Shown here piece by piece: positions 6,933 through 12,727 of a stretch of 12,727 nt of DNA (within the stretch, counting starts at the first letter, position 1; each line of letters opens with the position of its first letter). A model generated the notes under the pieces. It was not told where the DNA came from. It made no database searches and saw only the letters and a program-made list of their open reading frames with translations. The position numbers and the translations under genes were made by a program. This DNA comes from Rubrivivax sp. (GTDB taxonomy: Bacteria; Pseudomonadota; Gammaproteobacteria; Burkholderiales; Burkholderiaceae_C). Location of the stretch: assembly GCA_020851615.1 (NCBI GenBank), contig JADZCL010000288.1, positions 1 to 12,727 on the forward strand. Direction: 5' to 3'.

Positions 6933-7675
6933 CGCTGAAGAACAAGCTCGCGGTCGTCACCGGTGCCGCATCGGGCATCGGGCGCGCCACCGCTGGTGCA
7001 CTGGCCGCTGCCGGTGCAAAGGTGATCGTTGCCGACATCGCCGCGGAAGCCGGCGAGAAGGCTGCGGCCGAACTGCGCGCCGCCGGCCACCAGGCCGCGT
7101 ACCTGGGCGTGGACATGACAGACGACGCGTCGATCGCCGCCTTTGCCGATGCCCTGAAGGCGACGCACGGCGCGGCCGACATCCTCGTCAACGCCGCCGG
7201 CTGGGGCCGCACCGCGCCCTTCTGGGAGGGCACGCCGGACTTCTGGAGCAAGGTCATCGCGCTGAACTTCGTGGGCCCGATGAGCCTGACCAAGGCGCTG
7301 CTGCCGGCGATGATGGAGCGCAGCCAGGGCAAGATCGTCAACGTATCCAGCGACGCCGGGCGCGTGGGCAGCCTGGGCGAGACCGTGTACGCCGGCGCCA
7401 AGGGCGGCTTGATCGCCTTCACCAAGTCGCTGGCGCGCGAGGTCTCGCGCTACAAGATCAACGTCAACTGCGTCTGCCCCGGGCCCACCGACACGCCCCT
7501 GATGGCCGCCGTGCCCGACAAGGTGAAGGACGCGCTCGTCAAGGCCATCCCGTTGCGGCGCCTGGGCCAGCCGCAGGAGGTGGCCGATGCCATCGTCTTC
7601 TTCTGCAGCCCCAATTCCGACTACGTCACCGGACAGGTGCTGAGCGTCAGCGGCGGCCTTACCATGGTGGGGTGA
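6929..7675 (+). CDS. Short-chain dehydrogenase, BadH-like 3-hydroxyacyl-CoA dehydrogenase
   Basis: This 248-residue classical SDR has the coenzyme motif TGAASGIG (11-18), D36 at the end of beta-2 (favours NAD over NADP), and the catalytic set S141, Y154, K158 with S-to-Y spacing of 13. By memory it resembles BadH of Rhodopseudomonas palustris (2-hydroxycyclohexanecarboxyl-CoA dehydrogenase) in NAAGW/NNAGW, the SDA-RVGS-GE-VYA segment, CPGPTDT and the C-terminus GQVLSVSGGLTM. It probably oxidises a ring 3-hydroxyacyl-CoA to the ketone with NAD. The ATG overlaps the hydratase stop (ATGA), with AAGGAG at 6918-6923 as RBS. The generic label 3-oxoacyl-ACP reductase is less likely in this context. 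Confidence 0.85.
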   Translation: MTLKNKLAVVTGAASGIGRATAGALAAAGAKVIVADIAAEAGEKAAAELRAAGHQAAYLGVDMTDDASIAAFADALKATHGAADILVNAAGWGRTAPFWEGTPDFWSKVIALNFVGPMSLTKALLPAMMERSQGKIVNVSSDAGRVGSLGETVYAGAKGGLIAFTKSLAREVSRYKINVNCVCPGPTDTPLMAAVPDKVKDALVKAIPLRRLGQPQEVADAIVFFCSPNSDYVTGQVLSVSGGLTMVG

Positions 7676-7683
7676 GGTGAACG

Positions 7684-8181
7684 ATGAGCTATTCCCTGCC
7701 TGAATTCCTGGCCCACGCGATCGCGGTCGAACGCGAGGCGGCCGACCGCTACCTCGAGCTCGCCGACATGATGGAGTCCTACCGCAACGACGAGGTCTCG
7801 GGCCTGTTCCGCGACATGGTGCGCTACTCCAATCTGCACCACGACTCGATCGTCGAGCGCGCCAAGGGCATCGCACTGCCGACGCTGCGCAGCTGGCAAT
7901 ACCGCTGGCGCCAGCCGCCGGAGACCGGCGGCGACGAAGCCTTCGACCCCGGCCTCAACGCCTACGACGCGCTGCGCTATGCCCGCGAGAACGAGATCCG
8001 GGCGCGCGACTACTACGCCCAGGCCGGCGAGCAATCGACCGACGCCGAGGTCAAGCGCCTGGCCGCCGAGTTCGCCGCCGAAGAGGCCGAGCACGTGCAG
8101 GCACTGGACGAGTGGCTGGCGCGCACGCCGCGGCCCTCGGCGACCTTCTCGCACGACCCCGATCGCAGCGCGGCGGGCTGA
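7684..8181 (+). CDS. Ferritin-like (rubrerythrin-family) protein with an altered di-iron site
   Basis: This 165-residue, mostly helical protein has two ferritin-like half-repeats. Expected iron ligands are E16 (E-x6-Y23), H52, E104 (E-x6-Y111), E134 and H137 (EExEH). In the first half, the Glu of the ExxH pair is replaced (S49-N-L-H52; N50 if H53 is used). It has no rubredoxin part, unlike the ferritin-like domain of the upstream ligase. Residues 61-90 form a Trp/Pro-rich linker. It could scavenge peroxide or oxygen with electrons from a partner, or be a structural or regulatory companion of the ligase's rubrerythrin domain. The start lies 8 bp after the SDR stop, with a GAGGTGA ribosome site. 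The fold is confident; the activity is not. Confidence 0.75.
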   Translation: MSYSLPEFLAHAIAVEREAADRYLELADMMESYRNDEVSGLFRDMVRYSNLHHDSIVERAKGIALPTLRSWQYRWRQPPETGGDEAFDPGLNAYDALRYARENEIRARDYYAQAGEQSTDAEVKRLAAEFAAEEAEHVQALDEWLARTPRPSATFSHDPDRSAAG

Positions 8182-8231
8182 AGAATCCCACGCACCCGAC
8201 TCCCGACGTCGACCTACCCACGAGGATCCCG

Positions 8232-9050
8232 ATGAAGCGACTGCAACTCGCCGGCTACAAGGCCAAGTATTTCGAATATTCCGCCAGTGGCAAGGTGGCC
8301 ACCATCCGCCTGAACCGCCCTGATCGCAAGAATCCGCTCACCTTCGACTCCTACGGCGAGCTGCGCGACCTCTTCCGCGAGATGTGCTACGCCACCGATA
8401 TCAAGGCCATCGTCTTCACCGGCGACGGCGGCAACTTCTGCAGTGGCGGCGACGTGCACGAGATCATCGGCCCGCTGGTCAAGATGGACATGCCCGAACT
8501 GCTCGAGTTCACGCGCATGACCGGCGACCTCGTCAAGGCGATGCGCATGTGCCCGCAACCCATCATCGCCGCCATCGACGGCGTCTGCACCGGCGCCGGC
8601 GCAATGATCGCCTGCGGCTCCGACATGCGCGTGGCCACCGCGCGCAGCAAGCTGGCCTTCCTGTTCGTGCGCGTGGGCCTGGCCGGCGCCGACATGGGGG
8701 CATGCACGCTGCTGCCGCGCCTCATCGGCCTGTCGCGTGCGGCCGACCTGCTCTTCACCGGACGCGTCGTCGGGGGTGAGGAAGCGGCGCAGATGGGCTT
8801 CTACAACCGCCTTGTCGACCCCGAGCAGCTGCTGGCGCAGGCGCAGGAACTGGCGCAGAGCCTGGCCGATGGCCCGACCTTCGGCCACGCCATGACCAAG
8901 ACCATGCTGTGGCAGGAGTGGAACGCGGGTCTGGGCGAGTGCATCGAGGCTGAAGCGCAGGCGCAGGCCATCTGCATGCAGACCAAGGACTTCGAACGCG
9001 CCTACCACGCCTTCGCGGCCAAGCAGAAGCCGGTCTTCGAAGGCGACTGA
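8232..9050 (+). CDS. Crotonase-family protein lacking the hydratase glutamates
   Basis: This 272-residue protein has the crotonase core ([23 protein letters not shown]). Aligned to the upstream hydratase, the two catalytic glutamates become M125 and F145, so ordinary enoyl-CoA hydration is unlikely. D154, in [15 protein letters not shown], lies where dienoyl-CoA isomerases carry their catalytic Asp (AADVGTLQRLP), although the partner Glu is missing. Possible roles are double-bond isomerisation, C-C hydrolysis of a beta-keto ring or another crotonase chemistry. The C-terminal half ([30 protein letters not shown]) reminds me of crotonases found in CoA-dependent aminobenzoate/benzoate clusters; this is recollection, not a search. 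I chose ATG 8232, with ACGAGGA upstream, over an earlier in-frame start that overlaps the previous gene. Confidence 0.8.
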   Translation: MKRLQLAGYKAKYFEYSASGKVATIRLNRPDRKNPLTFDSYGELRDLFREMCYATDIKAIVFTGDGGNFCSGGDVHEIIGPLVKMDMPELLEFTRMTGDLVKAMRMCPQPIIAAIDGVCTGAGAMIACGSDMRVATARSKLAFLFVRVGLAGADMGACTLLPRLIGLSRAADLLFTGRVVGGEEAAQMGFYNRLVDPEQLLAQAQELAQSLADGPTFGHAMTKTMLWQEWNAGLGECIEAEAQAQAICMQTKDFERAYHAFAAKQKPVFEGD

Positions 9051-9053
9051 CGG

Positions 9054-10262
9054 ATGCCCGCCGTCGCGCCCACCAACCTCGCCTGGCCGTTCTTCGACGA
9101 GGGGCACCGCGCCCTCGTCGTGCAGCTCGAAGCCTGGATTGCCGACGAGCTGCCGACCCTGCTGCACGGGTCCGAGGACAGCCTGGATGCCTGCTACGCC
9201 TGCGTGCAGCGCTTGGTGCGCTCGCTCGGGCGGGCTGGCCTGCTGCGCTGCTGCGTGCCGCAGGCGCAGGGGGGGCTGCGCGAGTCCTTCGACGTGCGCA
9301 GCGTGGCGCTGGCGCGCGAGACGCTGGCGCGCGCGTCGGGCCTGGCGGATTTCGCGCTGGCGATGCAGGGCCTGGGCAGTGCGCCGGTCACGCTGTTCGG
9401 CAACGCCGCACAGCAGGCGGCGTTGCTGCCCGGAGTGGCCGAGGGCCGCTTGATCACGGCCTTTGCGCTCTCCGAGCCCGACGCCGGGTCCGATGTGGCC
9501 GCGATGAGCGCCACGGCCACCCGCCTGCCCGCAGGGGGCTGGCGGCTGGATGGGGTCAAGACCTGGATCTCCAACGCCGGCCTGGCCGACCACTACGTCG
9601 TCTTCGCGCGCAGCGGCGAGGCGCCCGGTGCACGGGGTATCTCGGCCTTCATGGTCGACGCCCGCACGCCAGGGCTCGACGCCAGCGAGCGCATCCCGGT
9701 GATCGCGCCGCATCCGCTGGGGCTCGTCAAATTGAACGACTGCCGTGTTGGTGACGACGCTCTGCTGGGCGAAGCCGGCGGCGGATTCAAGATCGCCATG
9801 GGCACGCTCGACAGCTTCCGCACCACCGTTGGCGCGGCGGCACTGGGCTTCGGGCGGCGTGCCCTGGACGAAGCGCTGCAGCGCGTGCATGCGCGGCGCA
9901 TGTTCGGCAAGACGCTTGCCGACTTCCAGATGACACAGCAGAAGATCGGCCAGATGGCGGTGGCGCTGGATGCCTCGGCGCTCATGGTCTATCGCGCCGG
10001 CTGGACCAAGGACGTGCAGCGCGTGCGCGTCACGCGCGAGGCGTCGATGGCCAAGCTCTACGCCACCGAAGCGGCGCAGAAGGTGATCGACGACGCGGTG
10101 CAGCTCTTCGGCGGCCTGGGCGTCGTGCAGGGCTCGGTCGTCGAGCGCCTGTACCGCGAGATCCGCGCCCTGCGCATCTACGAAGGCGCAAGCGAAGTGC
10201 TGGAGCTCATCGTCGGCGCACGAACGCTGCAAGACGCATTGACGCCGCGCCAGAACGCGTGA
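9054..10262 (+). CDS. Acyl-CoA dehydrogenase
   Basis: This 402-residue protein is the usual length of the short/medium-chain family. It contains the FAD/substrate-binding segments [11 protein letters not shown] and TWISNAG, a C-terminal helical domain ([14 protein letters not shown]), QLFGGLGV and the catalytic base E377 in IYEGASEV, the same position as Glu376 of medium-chain dehydrogenase. It should introduce an alpha-beta double bond into a saturated or cyclic acyl-CoA, with electrons leaving through electron-transfer flavoprotein (not in the window). It starts 3 bp after the crotonase stop, with only a weak ribosome site, so translational coupling is likely. It ends the operon. A seven-G run at 9269-9275 lies inside an inverted repeat in the coding sequence. 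Confidence 0.88.
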   Translation: MPAVAPTNLAWPFFDEGHRALVVQLEAWIADELPTLLHGSEDSLDACYACVQRLVRSLGRAGLLRCCVPQAQGGLRESFDVRSVALARETLARASGLADFALAMQGLGSAPVTLFGNAAQQAALLPGVAEGRLITAFALSEPDAGSDVAAMSATATRLPAGGWRLDGVKTWISNAGLADHYVVFARSGEAPGARGISAFMVDARTPGLDASERIPVIAPHPLGLVKLNDCRVGDDALLGEAGGGFKIAMGTLDSFRTTVGAAALGFGRRALDEALQRVHARRMFGKTLADFQMTQQKIGQMAVALDASALMVYRAGWTKDVQRVRVTREASMAKLYATEAAQKVIDDAVQLFGGLGVVQGSVVERLYREIRALRIYEGASEVLELIVGARTLQDALTPRQNA

Positions 10263-10266
10263 GCAG

Positions 10267-10812
10267 CTAATCCACCATCGGCATGGCATGGCTGCCGAGC
10301 TGCCGCCCGCAGTGCGGCCGGCAGTCATCCACGATCTGGCGCGCGCGGCTGTGCAGCGCAAAGCCACCTTCTGCATCGGGCACCAACACGAAGGCGTGCC
10401 GGTAATCGCTCACCTGGTCGCGTGTACTGCCGGCCTGCGCCGAGTACCAGCGCACACTGCAGCCGACAAAGCGCGCATTGGCTGGGGCCGTGGTATCGAC
10501 GCGGGTGTCCTCGTCCTGATAGAGGTGGCAGCTGTTCTGGTTGGGCCCGGCAAACGAAGCCGCGCTGCTGGACACCGGGTGCGTGGCTTCGGTGGCGTGG
10601 ATGGACTGGGTGGGTCCCGCACGGTAGTCCCGGTACAGCCGTACCCCAAGCTCCTGTGCCATGGCGTCGAGCACACGTGGCGCGTGTGCCGACGTGGCCA
10701 GGCCAGGCACGTTGGCAACGGCGCCCGTACCGGGCGCATCACGCCCGCTCCCGCTGCACGCGGCCATCAGCAACGACACGACTACGCATGCGAATGCAAT
10801 CTTTGGTGCCAT
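10267..10812 (-). CDS. Hypothetical lipoprotein
   Basis: This 181-residue protein has a short basic N-terminus, a hydrophobic stretch (residues 5-18) and a lipobox-like MAAC with C19 as the likely lipidated cysteine. Ser at +2 suggests outer-membrane sorting rather than retention in the inner membrane. The rest is soluble and carries four more cysteines (NSCHLY, VGCSV, and a C-x3-C near the end), which could form disulfides in the periplasm. I recognise no domain. Start ATG at 10812-10810 has AGGAGA just upstream. It converges with the acyl-CoA dehydrogenase gene with a 4-bp gap and seems unrelated to the operon. Confidence 0.7.
   Translation of the reverse strand: MAPKIAFACVVVSLLMAACSGSGRDAPGTGAVANVPGLATSAHAPRVLDAMAQELGVRLYRDYRAGPTQSIHATEATHPVSSSAASFAGPNQNSCHLYQDEDTRVDTTAPANARFVGCSVRWYSAQAGSTRDQVSDYRHAFVLVPDAEGGFALHSRARQIVDDCRPHCGRQLGSHAMPMVD
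10300..10324 (+). terminator. Strong hairpin downstream of the catabolic operon, possible terminator
   Basis: CTGCCG and CGGCAG form the outer stem and CCGC/GCGG the inner stem, with one C-C mismatch and an AGT loop (10 base pairs). It begins 38 bp after the acyl-CoA dehydrogenase stop. No T-run follows, and it lies inside the 3' end of the convergent lipoprotein gene, so it may be a pause or RNA-end-stabilising structure or a chance effect of GC-rich codons. Confidence 0.3.
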
Positions 10813-11058
10813 GGCACTCTCCTTTGGTCAGGTGGAGTGCGTGGGTGGCGGGGAGTCCCGCTTTCCCTGACGCACGCCCGCATTCGACCGAAGGGGACTG
10901 GCCTGTGCATCATGCGTCGCGATGACGCGGCAGTGGCGGTGGGCCGTAGCGGCGGCCTCAGCGTGGCATCGTGCACGCTTGCAGGCGCAGCGTGGGCATT
11001 GCACCCACGGCAGCCATGCGCGCCGCGGCGCCGCTCAGCCCTGCGCCGGCGGCGCTGC
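10813..11058. other. Intergenic region upstream of lipoprotein and downstream of GNAT gene
   Basis: This 246-bp region has no credible ORF. It must hold the promoter of the lipoprotein gene and the 3' end of the GNAT transcript. Two small inverted repeats are visible: CGTGGG-N7-CCCACG at 10991-11009 (about 50 bp past the GNAT stop, no U-tract) and GCGTC-N5-GACGC at 10914-10928. I see no clear -35/-10 pair. Confidence 0.4.
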
Positions 11059-12072
11059 TCAGAGCCGGCGGCGGAACACCAGGCGCGGCGCCTTGCGAAA
11101 GCCGCAGGACACCAGGAAGCCCAGCAGCGCCGTCTGCCGCAGCGGCACCGGGCATTCGACGGCGTCCACGCGCAGCGCGCCCAGGTTGGCGAAGAGCTGA
11201 CTCATCAGCGCATGGCCGATGCCGCGGTGCGCATAGCCTTCGTCGACACCCAGCGTGTCGATCACCGCCACCGGCTCGGCGCGGCCGAAGTCGCCCAGGT
11301 CGGCGCGCGCCATCAGGTAGCCGACCACCGTGCCGTCGCTGTGCGCACACAGTGAGGCCCGGATCGATTTGTCGGCTTCGGCCTCGGCCAGCCTGGCGGC
11401 AAGATAGGCGCGCCGATCGGTGCCGAGCTTCTCGCGGTCGATGCGCACGATGGCGTCAAGGTCGGCGGGCGTCATCGCCCGCACCTCCGTACCGTGGCGT
11501 GCAAAGCGCTCCTGATCGTTGCTCTCATGGCGACCGAAGTCGACTTCCCGGCCCGGCCCCTGGCCGGGATCGTTGGCCAGGGGACCGTCACGGTCGGCAT
11601 AGAGCTGGCTGTCGCCCACCCTGCTTTCGACGACGATGCTCTGCGCCAGCTCGAAGCCCATTGCGGCCAGCCAGGCCAGCAGGCCGCCGCGCTTCCAGGT
11701 CGCCACGGTGCGCACCTCACTGGCCCCGCGGCGCTGTGCCCAACCCTGCAACGCCTCGAACAGGCGGCGGCCGACGCCGGTGCGTGCCAGCTCTGGGCGC
11801 AGACCCATCAACTCGATGCGCAGCAAGGGTTCGCGGCGGCCGAAGTCGCCCTGAACCAGGCGCGCCAGCATGTAGCCGGCGAGCTCCCCGTTGTGCATGG
11901 CCGCGAACTGCGCGTGCTGCTCGGGGTGCTGCTGCGCGGCATGCAGCCTGCGCTCGATGTAGTCGCGGCGCGAACGCCCCTCGAAACCGGCATCGACGGC
12001 AACGACGGACTCGAGGTCGGCGGGCTGCAGGGGTCGGATGGTGACGGTGACGTTGGCAGCGGGAGTGGGCAT
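11059..12072 (-). CDS. Tandem GNAT-family N-acetyltransferase
   Basis: This 337-residue protein consists of two GNAT domains (about residues 9-155 and 195-330), twice the usual single-domain length. The halves share GYMLAR/GYLMAR, GDFGR-EP, an I-x-x-x-GV/GL strand and acetyl-CoA pyrophosphate loops (ARTGVGRRL and AHRGIGHAL), so they arose by duplication. Both CoA loops look intact. It transfers an acetyl group to an unknown amine or protein in the cytoplasm. Start ATG at 12072-12070 follows an ACGGAG ribosome site. It lies 69 bp downstream of the hemerythrin-like gene on the same strand and is probably co-transcribed with it. No link to the CoA pathway is evident. Confidence 0.8.
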   Translation of the reverse strand: MPTPAANVTVTIRPLQPADLESVVAVDAGFEGRSRRDYIERRLHAAQQHPEQHAQFAAMHNGELAGYMLARLVQGDFGRREPLLRIELMGLRPELARTGVGRRLFEALQGWAQRRGASEVRTVATWKRGGLLAWLAAMGFELAQSIVVESRVGDSQLYADRDGPLANDPGQGPGREVDFGRHESNDQERFARHGTEVRAMTPADLDAIVRIDREKLGTDRRAYLAARLAEAEADKSIRASLCAHSDGTVVGYLMARADLGDFGRAEPVAVIDTLGVDEGYAHRGIGHALMSQLFANLGALRVDAVECPVPLRQTALLGFLVSCGFRKAPRLVFRRRL

Positions 12073-12090
12073 GGCAACTGGCTCCGTGAA

Positions 12091-12112
12091 GGGGTGGGGG
12101 AGGGCGGGAGGG
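12091..12112 (+). other. G-quadruplex motif between the hemerythrin and GNAT genes
   Basis: Five G-tracts of 4, 5, 3, 3 and 3 guanines are separated by single bases (T, A, C, A) on the plus strand, the template strand for the flanking leftward genes. Single-base loops are the most stable class of G4 motif. It lies 19 bp upstream of the GNAT start. Folding and any effect on transcription are inferred. Confidence 0.5.
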
Positions 12113-12141
12113 AATGCGTGCGGGCCGGCGGGCGGCGGCTT

Positions 12142-12621
12142 TCAGGCGCCGGTGGCGTAGGTGAAGGCGAGTTCGCGGTCGGTGTCGTCGTCCAGCAGGT
12201 CCTCCAGGAGCGGCAGCAGCGCCATCGTCTCCTTCTGGATGTGGGCGACCTGCCGTTCGACGAGTTCCTTGGCCAGGCGCACCAGCGTCGGACGATCGCC
12301 GGCGGCCAGGCTGCCGGCGGCAAGCTGCTCGGCCAGCGGGCGCAACTCGTCGGCGACCATGCGGATCGTGCCGTGCTCCTCGGCCAGCAGGGAAGCCAGC
12401 TCGCCGTCGCCGGCTTCCATCATGCGCGGGAAGAGCTCACCTTCCTCGAAGCCGAAGTGGTGGCCGATCTCGTGCTCGAGCTGGCGCAACAGCGGCGTGG
12501 CCAGCTTGTCCAGGGCCGCCGCGTCACCGCTCGTGAGGGCATGACCGACGCGGTCGAGCAGGTCGATGCTGCTGCGGTGCTCGTCGTCGAGCTGGCGGGA
12601 AACCTGGCGCGTGAAAGTCAT
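12142..12621 (-). CDS. Hemerythrin-like HHE-domain protein
   Basis: This 159-residue helical protein has hemerythrin-type iron ligands: H15 (DDEHR), H54/H55 with E59 (GHHFGFEEGELFP), H83 (AEEHGTIR) and the HIQKE-ALLP motif in the last helix. Such proteins bind oxygen or nitric oxide or repair iron centres at a non-heme di-iron site; which of these applies is not readable. It is cytoplasmic with no signal peptide. The start ATG (12621-12619) has a modest GGACGA ribosome site. It is probably the first gene of a two-gene unit with the tandem GNAT. Confidence 0.8.
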   Translation of the reverse strand: MTFTRQVSRQLDDEHRSSIDLLDRVGHALTSGDAAALDKLATPLLRQLEHEIGHHFGFEEGELFPRMMEAGDGELASLLAEEHGTIRMVADELRPLAEQLAAGSLAAGDRPTLVRLAKELVERQVAHIQKETMALLPLLEDLLDDDTDRELAFTYATGA

Positions 12622-12684
12622 GAGGTCGTCCTGTACATGGAGGTCCGTATGGCCCCATTGTCGAGTGGGTTTCGCGCCGGGTCT

Positions 12685-12698
12685 TTGACCGATCTCAT
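12685..12698. promoter_or_regulatory. Weak FNR/Dnr-like site upstream of the hemerythrin gene
   Basis: TTGAC-N4-CTCAT matches the FNR/Dnr consensus at about 7 of 10 positions; one half is good and the other poor. Placed at -41.5 of a leftward promoter, it predicts a start near 12650 and a -10 of GACAAT (complement of 12657-12662), giving a 28-nt leader. The spacing is plausible, but the match is weak. Confidence 0.25.
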
Positions 12699-12727
12699 TG
12701 CGGCTCAGGCGGCGCCTGGCTCAGGGC

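Noticed and set aside
8214..10376. Long minus-strand open frame (720 codons) opposite the crotonase and acyl-CoA dehydrogenase
   Set aside because: No recognisable domain, Arg/His/Gln-rich composition, and it spans two real genes on the other strand.

Overview
This is a GC-rich, almost fully coding window with tightly packed genes, GTGA/ATGA stop-start overlaps and CoA-dependent catabolic enzymes. These features suggest a metabolically versatile proteobacterium, most likely a betaproteobacterium of the Burkholderiales/Rhodocyclales type. That placement is an inference from style and gene content; no rRNA or marker gene is present. There are no tRNAs, CRISPR arrays or insertion sequences.

Left block (1-1282, minus strand): the N-terminal part of a DMSO-reductase-family molybdenum enzyme, cut by the window edge, preceded by an overlapping small hot-dog thioesterase with the Thr-Glu-His triad of fluoroacetyl-CoA thioesterase. 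A 320-bp divergent regulatory region (1283-1602) holds two inverted repeats and an FNR/Anr-type box. The box sits at the right distance to drive the rightward operon.

Central block (1603-10262, plus strand): a seven-gene operon. In order, it encodes (1) a single-chain fusion of the two subunits of an NfnAB/SudAB-type electron-bifurcating ferredoxin:NAD(P) oxidoreductase; (2) an aryl-CoA ligase carrying a complete N-terminal 'reverse' rubrerythrin (rubredoxin-like zinc ribbon plus di-iron ferritin-like domain); (3) an enoyl-CoA hydratase; (4) a short-chain dehydrogenase resembling BadH (2-hydroxycyclohexanecarboxyl-CoA dehydrogenase); (5) a stand-alone ferritin-like protein with one altered iron ligand; (6) a crotonase lacking both hydratase glutamates; (7) an acyl-CoA dehydrogenase. 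Together they look like activation of an aromatic or alicyclic carboxylic acid as its CoA thioester, followed by beta-oxidation-like steps on a ring. Low-potential electron supply (Nfn) and oxygen/peroxide defence (rubrerythrin, ferritin-like) are built into the operon. The substrate cannot be read from the sequence; benzoate-type, hydroxybenzoate, aminobenzoate or cyclohexane-carboxylate compounds are all possible. No ring reductase, ring oxygenase, transporter or regulator lies within the window.

Right block (10267-12621, minus strand): an unrelated-looking set. It holds a small hypothetical lipoprotein convergent with the operon (4-bp gap), a tandem-GNAT acetyltransferase and a hemerythrin-like HHE protein. 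The last two are probably co-transcribed, with a strong G-quadruplex motif between them.

The most notable features are the rubrerythrin-CoA-ligase fusion and its pairing with a fused Nfn and a molybdoenzyme. I propose this as a candidate oxygen-tolerant version of an otherwise anaerobic-style aromatic/alicyclic acid pathway.
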